Of a stretch of 7,972 nucleotides of DNA, positions 1 through 6,253 are shown one piece after another. Below the pieces are notes generated by a model. It ran no database searches, was not told where the DNA came from, and was given only the letters and a program-made list of their open reading frames with translations. The number at the start of each line of letters is the position of its first letter. Position 1 is the first letter of the stretch. A program made the translations under genes and the position numbers. Source of the stretch: Pontiella desulfatans (GTDB lineage Bacteria; Verrucomicrobiota; Kiritimatiellia; Kiritimatiellales; Pontiellaceae); NCBI GenBank assembly GCA_029287275.1, contig JARFRL010000168.1, forward strand, positions 1-7,972, read 5' to 3'.

Positions 1-21
1 GTTACCTCCCAACCAACACCG

Positions 22-54
22 CGCGTCCTCGGAAACGAGGGCGCGTTTTTTTTT
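22..54 (+). terminator. Rho-independent terminator of an upstream off-window gene
   Basis: A 10-bp stem (22-31 pairing with 36-45, one G-U wobble at 26/41) closes a GAAA tetraloop at 32-35. It is followed directly by nine T residues at 46-54. This is a textbook intrinsic terminator for transcription entering from the left on the plus strand. There is no matching A-tract on the left side, so it is unlikely to work in the opposite direction. The gene it serves lies outside the window. Confidence 0.9.
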
Positions 55-411
55 GTCGGAACGAGTTGATCAAACCCCGCGGGCTGAGTCACGCGAGGCT
101 CGCCGGTCCATTCAGCGAGAACGCGCTGGAACGATCAAGGAACGAGCCGCTTGAAAAATGGAGGGCGCGCCGTTTCGATCGCGCGATACGCGGATTCGAA
201 ACTCCACGCTTTCAGCTTGGCTCCCCGCGCTTCGTTGGGGTGGGGGTGCGCGCGCGGAAATATGATTGAGACCGAATAGGAAACGATTTCGGCGCAAATC
301 GAGACCCGGTTGGATCGTTCAAACGATAGTGGTGGTTTGAAAAACACGAAGATTGAGGCGCGGGGATTTTCGGCTTCACTCAAAAGGACTTAAGGGTGGT
401 TCTGTCAGATT
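55..411. other. Gene-free spacer between terminator and toxin gene
   Basis: I see no convincing gene here. The open frames on both strands are short, Arg/Pro/Ser-rich and lack a ribosome binding site. Short inverted repeats are present: TTTCGA/TCGAAA at 172-177 and 194-199, CGATTT/AAATCG at 284-289 and 296-301, and ATCGTT/AACGAT at 314-319 and 322-327. None is followed by a T-tract, and none forms a recognisable RNA gene. The composition shifts from GC-rich on the left to AT-richer towards the toxin gene, suggesting a junction between old and acquired DNA. No clear terminator for the toxin-antitoxin operon was found just downstream of the toxin stop. Confidence 0.5.
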
Positions 412-717
412 TTATTTTTCCGTATCATCTATGTCCTCATCAGGAAGAATTTGACGACAATGTCTAACGGTCAAAATAGAGATTATCTTTGGTTCGATTC
501 GGTAAATTATTCGATAGTTGGCTATAACTAATTCTCGAAGATCTTTTCTGTTGATTTCGGGGACGGAACGACCGCTTTTTGAAAAATCTTTAACCTGCTC
601 GACTCTGTCAAAAATCGAATGAACCCAGCGTTCCGCGGCCATTGGACTATCTTGGGCAATGTAATCTGAAATTTCGCTGATACGGTCAATTGAGAGGGGC
701 GACCACTGAATCTTCAT
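412..717 (-). CDS. RelE/ParE-family toxin of a type II toxin-antitoxin module
   Basis: A 101-residue basic protein of the size usual for RelE/ParE toxins. It starts with the beta-strand MKIQWSP and continues with two amphipathic helices (about residues 8-46). It ends with the family's C-terminal beta-sheet: LRELVIANYRIIYRI (60-74), then ISILTVRHCRQIL (79-91). R85, H86 and R88 lie where the family carries its conserved basic residues. RelE members cleave mRNA on the ribosome and ParE members poison DNA gyrase; the sequence alone does not decide between them. The start overlaps the antitoxin stop as ATGA, and the ribosome binding site is weak (GAGC further upstream), so translation is probably coupled to the antitoxin. 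The gene is much more AT-rich than the genes beyond it: I counted 20 of 60 G+C at 481-540 against 41 of 60 at 1381-1440. No truncation is visible. Confidence 0.88.
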   Translation of the reverse strand: MKIQWSPLSIDRISEISDYIAQDSPMAAERWVHSIFDRVEQVKDFSKSGRSVPEINRKDLRELVIANYRIIYRIEPKIISILTVRHCRQILPDEDIDDTEK

Positions 718-995
718 CTCGATATGCTCTTCAGAATCATTTCTTTGGCTTTGTCATGAGGAATACCTTTTCCCTCGTCAATCATGGATTCTCCCAAGGC
801 AATATCTTCCAAAACTTCCAGCCTTTGAGACATTGCTTCAAATTCTGAAACATCGATCAGGACAGCCGCGCTTTTCCCGTGTTGTGTAATAACGACGGGA
901 CGCTTTGAATTCTGAACTTGCCGGATGCAGGCCGCGGTGTGTGCTCGGAACTCAGACATGGGTTTAATATCTTGATCTAGAATTAATCGTTGCAT
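714..995 (-). CDS. Phd/YefM-family antitoxin
   Basis: A 93-residue protein with the Phd/YefM N-terminal DNA-binding and dimerisation fold. The segment MSEFRAH (13-19) is followed by a helix, then the hallmark strand PVVITQHGKSAAVLIDVSEFE (33-53), which corresponds to the family's 'iTrnGkpvavl' signature. The acidic and amphipathic C-terminal part (about 58-93) is the usual toxin-neutralising tail. The start ATG at 995 is well supported by an AAGGAG Shine-Dalgarno (1003-1008 on the complement) seven bases upstream. Antitoxin first, toxin second with a 4-bp overlap is the standard order for this family. An inverted repeat immediately upstream is the likely site for autorepression by the antitoxin or the antitoxin-toxin complex. 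Confidence 0.9.
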   Translation of the reverse strand: MQRLILDQDIKPMSEFRAHTAACIRQVQNSKRPVVITQHGKSAAVLIDVSEFEAMSQRLEVLEDIALGESMIDEGKGIPHDKAKEMILKSISR

Positions 996-1011
996 GGGTT
1001 TACTCCTTAGA

Positions 1012-1041
1012 TGTACGCAATATGGTATCGTATTGCGTACA
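1012..1041. promoter_or_regulatory. Inverted-repeat operator of the toxin-antitoxin operon
   Basis: Two perfect 11-bp arms, TGTACGCAATA (1012-1022) and TATTGCGTACA (1031-1041), flank an 8-bp spacer. The palindrome lies just upstream of the antitoxin Shine-Dalgarno and overlaps the candidate promoter. Phd/YefM-type antitoxins autoregulate by binding such palindromes; its use as an operator here is inferred from position and symmetry. Confidence 0.75.
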
Positions 1042-1049
1042 GATGTCGA
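1022..1049 (-). promoter_or_regulatory. Candidate sigma-70-type promoter of the toxin-antitoxin operon
   Basis: Read on the minus strand, a TCGACA -35 element (1044-1049) is separated by 16 bp from a TACCAT -10 element (1022-1027). The inverted-repeat operator fills the spacer and covers the -10, so repressor binding would block RNA polymerase. The element matches are partial (5 of 6 and 4 of 6 against the consensus), so the exact hexamers are uncertain. Confidence 0.45.
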
Positions 1050-1173
1050 TTCCGCATTTTGGATGTTATTGAGACGGGCTCAAATGCTGTCGCGCTTGCT
1101 TTTTCTGGACAAGAGGCTCCGACGCTCTATGGAAAGGTCTCGGCCGATCTGGACCGGTTCCTCGCGGCCCTGC

Positions 1174-1229
1174 GAAAAATAAAAAAGCAGCACGCGCTGT
1201 CCGCGCCACGGGGCCGCCATGATGGCGGC
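1174..1229 (-). terminator. Probable terminator of the minus-strand glycosyltransferase operon
   Basis: Read on the minus strand past the glycosyltransferase stop at 1267, there is first a GCCGCC/GGCGGC hairpin (1213-1218 with 1224-1229, loop ATGAT; the full 17-bp site is palindromic). A short CAGC/GCTG stem (1188-1191 with 1196-1199) follows. Next comes T6-A-T5 (complement of 1175-1186). The T-tract position and order fit an intrinsic terminator. The stem touching the T-tract is only 4 bp, so efficiency is uncertain. Confidence 0.5.
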
Positions 1230-1266
1230 GATACGGCGGCAAAGGAAGGCGTGGGCGCGGAACGTG

Positions 1267-2691
1267 TCAGGCGCGGAGCAGGTTGAAGCGGGCGGGCTTG
1301 AGGAATTGATCGAGCAGGGCGGCCGCGTCGGCGGAGTCGACTTGGCCGGGTTCGGTGGCGGCGAGTTGGCGGTAGAGGCCGAGCAGGCGTTGGCCATAGG
1401 CCGCGGGGCCGTATCGATCGACCGCGACGTTTCGGTTGCCTTCAATTTGGCTTGGGTTGGTGTCGGTGGTGAAGGCGGGCAGTTGGGCGCGATCCGCCGG
1501 GTGTTCGACCAGATGGCGGATGACGTTTCTTTGCGATTCCTCGTCGAGCACGCCGAAATCGATTTTTCCGTTGATGATCAACGCGGCCTTGGTTTCCTCG
1601 AGCGTTTCGGCGCGCCATGGTTTTCCGTAGTCCGCCCGGCTGGATTTCAGCGCGGTTTCCAGTTTCTCGAAAAACGCGTCCGCGCCGGCCCATTCGAGCG
1701 GAACGCGCAGCTCGGCGTAGAGCGACGACAGGTCGAGCCCTTCGTCTTCGAAGTCGGTGGTGATTTCGGGGAGTTTGCGACCGATGAGGGTTTTGCCTTC
1801 GAGCCATGGCTCGAGGAACGCGAGGCCGAAGCCTTCCTGCACGCTGGTGGTCATGAGCGCTTCGGCGTCGCGCACGAGCGCGGCGAAATCGTGTTTTCGG
1901 CCGGCGTCGAATTCGACGGGCAGGTTGAGCTCCTTCGCGAACGCGACCCAGTCGTCGTGGTAGCCGCGCCATTTGGGGTTTTGGGGGGCGAGGGTGCTTT
2001 GGAAGCGGTAGCCTTCGGGCGCGAGCAGGCTCCAGAGGAGAAATTCGCCGAGGTTTTTTCTGCGGATGGCGCGGGCGGGATAGACGATGGTTTTGGCGGG
2101 CGCGGCGGGTTGGTCGCCGGCCGGGTGGGGGGTGACCGAGTTGGGCAGCTCGTGGACGTTCGCCACGCCGATGGCTTCGAGGAAGGATTTGTCGCGGTAG
2201 TTGATGGGCGCGTACCAGACGTGGTCCGCGGTGGGATAGAGCGTGGTGTTCAAGGCGTCGCCGAGCTGTTCGTTGAGCAGGCGATAGTTCGCGGCGCGGC
2301 CGTCTTCGGCGAAGTCGTGCGGTTGCAGCAGCACGCGGCATCCGGCCTTGGCGAGGGCCCAAACGAATTTGGGGGTGAAGCCGTTTTTGCCCAGCGAGTG
2401 GTTGTGGACGTGCCAGATGTCGGGATCTTTTCCGAGTAGGCTCCGGGCGGTGAAGCGCAGGTCGTCGAACAGTTGCTCCTCGTTGGGGAGGGGCGCTCCG
2501 TCGTTGTATTCCAGCGCGTGGAAGGGTTCGGTGAGCGGAACGAGCGGCTGGCCGGCCGCGGGCGCTTCGCCGCTGAGGCAGAGGATGTCGACCTCGTCGC
2601 CGAGCGATTCCACGGCGCGCTCGACCACGCGCGTCACGCCGCCGGGACGCAGGTGGTAATGCAGGACCGCGACCGCGAGTTTGTCCGCCAT
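1267..2691 (-). CDS. GT-B fold glycosyltransferase (GT4-like), acceptor unknown
   Basis: A 474-residue protein with a two-domain GT-B layout. The N-terminal acceptor domain opens with strand LAVAVLHYHLRPGGVTRVVE (5-24), including the glycine loop, and contains HVHNHSLGKNG (94-104) and LPNSV (182-186). The C-terminal donor domain contains VYPARAIRRKN (203-213), whose R207 and K212 match the phosphate-binding Arg and Lys of retaining GT4 enzymes. It also contains QEGFGLAFLE (285-294), an E-X7-E motif (E286, E294). About 100 residues after the GT core (375-474) match nothing I recognise. There is no signal peptide or membrane segment, so it is probably cytosolic. It overlaps the gpgS stop by one base (TAATG), implying coupled translation and a role in the same glycerate-glycoside pathway. 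It may add a sugar to glucosyl-(3-phospho)glycerate, or it may be a second synthase; donor and acceptor cannot be read from the sequence. Confidence 0.8.
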   Translation of the reverse strand: MADKLAVAVLHYHLRPGGVTRVVERAVESLGDEVDILCLSGEAPAAGQPLVPLTEPFHALEYNDGAPLPNEEQLFDDLRFTARSLLGKDPDIWHVHNHSLGKNGFTPKFVWALAKAGCRVLLQPHDFAEDGRAANYRLLNEQLGDALNTTLYPTADHVWYAPINYRDKSFLEAIGVANVHELPNSVTPHPAGDQPAAPAKTIVYPARAIRRKNLGEFLLWSLLAPEGYRFQSTLAPQNPKWRGYHDDWVAFAKELNLPVEFDAGRKHDFAALVRDAEALMTTSVQEGFGLAFLEPWLEGKTLIGRKLPEITTDFEDEGLDLSSLYAELRVPLEWAGADAFFEKLETALKSSRADYGKPWRAETLEETKAALIINGKIDFGVLDEESQRNVIRHLVEHPADRAQLPAFTTDTNPSQIEGNRNVAVDRYGPAAYGQRLLGLYRQLAATEPGQVDSADAAALLDQFLKPARFNLLRA

Positions 2692-3665
2692 TATTTGATT
2701 CCGAATTTCTCGCGGTATTCGGGGAGTTCGAGCATGGGGGGACGTTCTTCCTCCACGATGGTGTGGGAGATCTGCTCGAATTCCTCGTCGTGCGCCTGGA
2801 ACTGCTTGAGCACGGTGCTGAGCTCGGGCAGGGTGCCGATGACGCCGAGCGCCTCGGCGCGGAAGAGGAAGGCGCGCAGGATGCCGAACGCCATTTTACC
2901 GAGGTCGCGGGTTTCCTGGTTGCGGTGCACGCGTTGGTCGAGGTCGACCTGGGCGATGGCTTCCATGCCCCATTTTTCATAGACGTCGATGAGGTGCGAG
3001 GTTTCGACGCCGTAGCCGATGGGGAACGGGATGGCTTCGAGCACTTCGCGGCGCACGGCGTATTCGCCGGAGAGCGGCTGCACGAGTCCAGTCAACTCGG
3101 GGAAGAAGAGCGAGAACAACGGGCGCGTTAGAATTTCCGTGACGCGGCCGCCGCCGGAGGGGCGAACGCCTTGGGAGAACGCGAGCGGTCGGTCGTAGAA
3201 GGCTTTCACGTAATGCACTTCCGGGCGGTAGATCAGCGGCGCGACCAAACCGTAGGCGAAGCGCGGATGGATGTTTTTGATGTCCGCGTCGACGTAGACG
3301 ATGATGTCGCCGGTGAGTTCGTAGACCGCTTTCCAGAGGTTCTCGCCTTTGCCTTTCTTCTCGCCGTATTGCGGCAGAATCTCGGCGGAGAGGTAGACGT
3401 CGGCGCCGAAGGTCGCGGCGATCTCGCGCGTGTTGTCGGTCGAGCCGGAGTCGATGACCGCGATCTCGTCGATCAGGGGATAGCGATCCATCAGCTCGGA
3501 CTTGAACATGACGATCTCCTTGCCGATCGTCTTTTCCTCGTTGAGCGTGGGAAGGCAGAGCGAGATTTTCAGGCCTTGCTTTTCTTTTTCCTCCACCAGT
3601 TTTTTAAGGTCCCAAAATTGGGAGTGGTGGATGGTGTTGTTTTTGATCCAGTCATTCAGTTTCAT
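2691..3665 (-). CDS. gpgS: Glucosyl-3-phosphoglycerate synthase (GT81)
   Basis: Catalyses transfer of glucose from an NDP-glucose to D-3-phosphoglycerate, giving glucosyl-3-phosphoglycerate. This is the first step to glucosylglycerate and mannosylglucosylglycerate solutes. The 324-residue length is typical of the family. GT-A motifs are all present in order: LPTLNEE (39-44 region), DSGSTDN (72-78), the metal-binding DAD (126-128), and the phosphoglycerate loop GGGRVTE (171-177; R174 and T176 as in characterised GpgS). These are followed by PLSGEYAVRRE (197-207), GYGVE (217-221) and the metal-ligand histidine in RVHRNQ (H247). The ATG start is fixed by a GGAGGA site seven bases upstream, lying inside the end of the preceding gene, with which it overlaps by 14 bp. 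No downstream phosphatase gene (gpgP) is present; a glycosyltransferase follows instead. Osmotic or nitrogen-linked induction is known for some homologues, but nothing in this sequence shows it. Confidence 0.94.
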   Translation of the reverse strand: MKLNDWIKNNTIHHSQFWDLKKLVEEKEKQGLKISLCLPTLNEEKTIGKEIVMFKSELMDRYPLIDEIAVIDSGSTDNTREIAATFGADVYLSAEILPQYGEKKGKGENLWKAVYELTGDIIVYVDADIKNIHPRFAYGLVAPLIYRPEVHYVKAFYDRPLAFSQGVRPSGGGRVTEILTRPLFSLFFPELTGLVQPLSGEYAVRREVLEAIPFPIGYGVETSHLIDVYEKWGMEAIAQVDLDQRVHRNQETRDLGKMAFGILRAFLFRAEALGVIGTLPELSTVLKQFQAHDEEFEQISHTIVEEERPPMLELPEYREKFGIK

Positions 3666-4833
3666 TACAGAATCCTCCGTCGATGGCGAACAGCATGGCG
3701 AGCAGCTGCGCCAATCCGGTGTAAATGGGGTTGATGCGAATGGTTTCGTTGAGGTCGTGCAGGTTGCTGGCTTCGGTGATGCCCAGCGTGACGGACGGCA
3801 GGCCGCGGGCGATGAGCTCGGAAACCTCCGACATGCTCGGGCGAATGGTGGGCCGCACGTCGAGCGCTTCCATCACCTGGCGGCAACTCTTGACCAGCGG
3901 GTGGGTGACGTCGATGCCGCCGGGCTCGCGGGAGGCGACGACGGTGAACTCGATTTCGGCGCTGTGGGAGGAGGCGACGTCGGCGATGATGGCGTCGATC
4001 CGCTCGCGGATGGCGCGCACCATGTCCGCGTCCTCGCTGCGGACCTCGAAGCGCAGGCTGGATTGGGTGGCCATGACGTTGTAGCTCTTTCCGCCGCGGA
4101 TGGCGCCGAGCACGATGGAGGTGCTCGGCCGGCGGGGTATGGGAATTTCCAGGATGCGGTTGATGACGTCGTTGAGCGCGATGATGGCGCTGTTTTGTCC
4201 GACGCGTTGCCAGTCGAGTTCCTCCGAGAGCTTGCAGGAGATGTGGCCGCGGAACATGCCTTCGGCGGTGTAGCTGAGGCGGCCGAGTTTCTCGCCCTCG
4301 ACGCAGATGCCGGCCTCGAACGGAATCTTGTTGTTGTCCATGAAGAAGCGAAGGCCGTCCAGATTGCCGCGGCCCAGGCCCTTGGTGCTGCAGAGCAGGA
4401 CGAGGTTCGCGTCGAGCTGGATGCCGAGCGCCTCGAAAATGGTGGGCAACGTCGCGAGCACCGCCATGCCGAGGCTGTTGTCCGCGACGCCCGGCCCGAC
4501 GATCTCGTCGGCGAGCACGCTCAGCGCGTGGTCGACGCGGTTCGAGTAGATGGAGTCGGCGTGCGCCACGAGCAGGATGTTGCGCGACGGGTCTTTGCCG
4601 GGGATGACGCCGACGCCGTTGCCGGCTTCGTCGGAGGAGACGTTGTCGAGTCCGCATTCGACCAGGCGTTGAAGCAGCAGCGCGACGCGCGCCTCTTCCT
4701 CGAAGGTCGGCGCGGGGATTTCGCTGAGCATGATAAGGTTCGCGATCAGGGTTTCCTGAACGGCGGTGAGTTTGTCCGGCAGCGATGGAAGCGACGCCAG
4801 AATTTCTTCGATGTTGGTGAAGTCGGTTTTCAT
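3652..4833 (-). CDS. M20-like metallopeptidase homologue lacking the catalytic Glu-Glu pair
   Basis: A 393-residue protein of the M20/M28-like di-zinc hydrolase superfamily. Numbered from the ATG at 4833: HAD (H91, D93) and the bridging-Asp region GPGVADNSLG (D118) are intact. CVEGE (E179) matches the fourth-ligand position, and NLHDLNE (H359) the C-terminal histidine. A dimerisation domain spans about 185-300. The segment that normally carries the catalytic Glu and a zinc-ligand Glu reads CSTKGLGRGN (148-157), with no EE. The frame is clean on both sides, so this is not a frameshift. It may be inactive, mono-zinc, or have changed chemistry. I chose the ATG at 4833 because AGGG lies five to six bases upstream; an in-frame TTG at 4845 is less likely because that same site begins inside its second codon. 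First gene of the operon with gpgS, which it overlaps. A role in solute metabolism is inferred only from that linkage. Confidence 0.85.
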   Translation of the reverse strand: MKTDFTNIEEILASLPSLPDKLTAVQETLIANLIMLSEIPAPTFEEEARVALLLQRLVECGLDNVSSDEAGNGVGVIPGKDPSRNILLVAHADSIYSNRVDHALSVLADEIVGPGVADNSLGMAVLATLPTIFEALGIQLDANLVLLCSTKGLGRGNLDGLRFFMDNNKIPFEAGICVEGEKLGRLSYTAEGMFRGHISCKLSEELDWQRVGQNSAIIALNDVINRILEIPIPRRPSTSIVLGAIRGGKSYNVMATQSSLRFEVRSEDADMVRAIRERIDAIIADVASSHSAEIEFTVVASREPGGIDVTHPLVKSCRQVMEALDVRPTIRPSMSEVSELIARGLPSVTLGITEASNLHDLNETIRINPIYTGLAQLLAMLFAIDGGFCNETE

Positions 4834-4860
4834 GAATTCCCTCAATTAAAGTGTTGGCGG

Positions 4861-4889
4861 AGTTTAGAGAGACCGGCCAACGAAGGCAA
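4861..4889 (-). promoter_or_regulatory. Candidate promoter of the M20-like/gpgS/glycosyltransferase operon
   Basis: On the minus strand, TTGCCT (4884-4889) and TAAACT (4861-4866) are 17 bp apart, about 28 bases upstream of the ATG. Each matches four of six consensus positions. A second possible -10, TATAAC (4900-4905, five of six), lies further upstream but has only a poor -35 at the proper distance. Either could serve the operon. Confidence 0.35.
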
Positions 4890-4938
4890 ACGGCGAGTCG
4901 TTATATTTCGATCGTTCGCTAATAAAAACAAATTGTCC

Positions 4939-4966
4939 TTTCCAAGCGGGACCGCGTCGTTATGCT
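4939..4966 (+). promoter_or_regulatory. Candidate promoter of the plus-strand glycosyltransferase/phosphorylase operon
   Basis: TTTCCA (4939-4944) and TATGCT (4961-4966) are 16 bp apart, each with four of six consensus matches. They would give a leader of roughly 20 bases before the ATG at 4991. The Shine-Dalgarno AGGGG (4981-4985) sits five bases before that ATG. Confidence 0.3.
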
Positions 4967-4990
4967 TTTCGTAACAATTCAGGGGCGATC

Positions 4991-6253
4991 ATGAGCGAAA
5001 ATATCGGATTTGTTTCAACGCGTTTTTCCGGCACCGACGGTGTTTCCCTGGAAAGCGCGAAGTGGGCGAAGGTGTTGTGGGATCATGAATTTCGGAGCTT
5101 CTGGTACGCCGGTCGTCTCGACCGCGCGGCGGACGTGAGCTACTGCGTTCCCGAGGCGCATTTCGAGCATCCCGAGAATGTTTGGCTCAACGAGCGCATC
5201 TGGGGGAAGAGCTTCCGCGACCCGATCGTGAGCCGGCGCATTCGCGACATGGCGGAATATCTGAAGACGACGCTCTACGAATTCGTCAACCGGTTCGATC
5301 TGCGCATCATGATCTTCCAAAACGCGCTGACGATTCCAATGCATGTTCCGCTGGGCGTGGCCATCACGGAGTTTCTGGCGGAAACGCGGATCCCCTCCAT
5401 CGCGCATCATCACGACTTCTATTGGGAGCGCGTCCGCTTCTCGGTGTACGGCGTGCCCGACTTTCTCGACATGGCGTTCCCGCCGCGCGACGACGAACTA
5501 CTACACGTGGTGATCAACCAGGCCGCCCGCGAGGAGTTGTCGTGGCGCAAAGGGCTGTCCTCCGAATTGATTCCCAACGTGTTCGATTTCGAGACGCCAC
5601 CGCCGCGGCCGGACGCCTACACCAAGGGCCTGCGCGCGGACCTCGGCTTCGCGGAGGACGACATTTTGATTCTGCAGCCGACGCGCATAGTGCCGCGAAA
5701 AGGCATCGAGCATTCCATCAAACTGCTCGAGACGCTGGGTGATCCGCGGATGAAGCTGGTCATCTCGCACTCGGCCGGCGATGAGGGCTATGAATATCAG
5801 CACATGCTCGAGGAACTGGCGCGCGACTCCGGCGTGGACATGCGCATCATCGACGACCGCATTGGCGAGATCCGGCAGAAAAACTCGAACGGAAAGAAAA
5901 TGTACACGCTGTGGGATCTGTATCCGTTCGTCGATTTCGTGACGTATCCCAGCCTGTACGAAGGATTCGGCAACGCGTTCTTGGAAGCGGTTTATTTCAA
6001 GATCCCGATCCTCATCAACCGCTACTCGATCTTCGCCCGCGACATCGAGCCCAAGGGCTTCCGCGTTCCGCTGATGGACGGGTATCTCACCAAACAGGTG
6101 ATCGACGACGTTCGGCGCTTGCTCGAGGACGAGGTCTACCGGCGCGTCACGGTCGAACACAACTACGCGGTCGCGAACCGCTTCTACAGCTATTCCGTTT
6201 TACGGCGCAGTCTGCGCACGCTCATCACCAACATCAAGGGGTTGGAGACATGA
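4991..6253 (+). CDS. GT4-type glycosyltransferase, candidate mannosylglucosyl-3-phosphoglycerate synthase
   Basis: A 420-residue GT-B enzyme. The N-terminal strand IGFVSTRFSGTDGVSLES (5-22) carries the glycine loop typical of GT4. It is followed by an HHHD segment (139-142) in the acceptor domain and IPNVFDF (194-200) near the linker. The donor domain has LQPTRIVPRKGIEH (228-241; R232, K237 phosphate binders) and LYEGFGNAFLE (322-332), an E-X7-E motif (E324, E332). The start is supported by AGGGG five bases upstream. No signal peptide or membrane span is visible, so it should act in the cytosol. Its stop overlaps the next ATG by 4 bp, tying it to the GH13_18 phosphorylase, and it is divergent from gpgS. 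In mannosylglucosylglycerate producers a GT of this kind (MggA) adds mannose from GDP-mannose to glucosyl-3-phosphoglycerate; context makes that the leading guess. Glucosyl or other donors remain possible. Confidence 0.8.
   Translation: MSENIGFVSTRFSGTDGVSLESAKWAKVLWDHEFRSFWYAGRLDRAADVSYCVPEAHFEHPENVWLNERIWGKSFRDPIVSRRIRDMAEYLKTTLYEFVNRFDLRIMIFQNALTIPMHVPLGVAITEFLAETRIPSIAHHHDFYWERVRFSVYGVPDFLDMAFPPRDDELLHVVINQAAREELSWRKGLSSELIPNVFDFETPPPRPDAYTKGLRADLGFAEDDILILQPTRIVPRKGIEHSIKLLETLGDPRMKLVISHSAGDEGYEYQHMLEELARDSGVDMRIIDDRIGEIRQKNSNGKKMYTLWDLYPFVDFVTYPSLYEGFGNAFLEAVYFKIPILINRYSIFARDIEPKGFRVPLMDGYLTKQVIDDVRRLLEDEVYRRVTVEHNYAVANRFYSYSVLRRSLRTLITNIKGLET

Noticed and set aside
185..205. Possible tRNA T-arm (TTCGAAA/TTTCGAA sequence near 194-200)
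   Set aside because: The flanking bases do not pair into a five-base T-stem on either strand. No acceptor stem, anticodon arm or D-arm can be fitted around it.
66..383. Small open frames on both strands downstream of the first terminator
   Set aside because: They overlap one another on opposite strands, lack ribosome sites and have Arg/Pro/Ser-rich translations typical of non-coding GC-rich DNA.
1213..1229. The 17-bp palindrome around GCCGCCAT as a regulatory operator
   Set aside because: It lies downstream of convergent gene ends, not near a start, and precedes a T-tract on the minus strand, so a role in termination is the simpler reading.
1011..1286. A 91-codon plus-strand frame whose middle part (about 1062-1190) reads like a plausible amphipathic protein segment
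   Set aside because: Its start lies inside the toxin-antitoxin operator, it has no ribosome binding site, and its end runs into the opposite-strand GT gene. The A-rich part is better explained as the T-tract of a minus-strand terminator. A decayed gene fragment cannot be fully excluded.
1219..2439. A 406-codon open frame on the plus strand, opposite the 474-residue glycosyltransferase
   Set aside because: It is a shadow of the real gene caused by GC-rich codon use. The translation is Gly/Val/Glu/Phe-rich without any family motif, and the opposite strand encodes a clear GT-B protein with operon context.
3502..4974. A 490-codon plus-strand frame opposite the M20-like gene
   Set aside because: Low-complexity Ala/Asp/Val/Glu translation and no ribosome site. 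The minus strand carries recognisable M20 motifs over the same bases.
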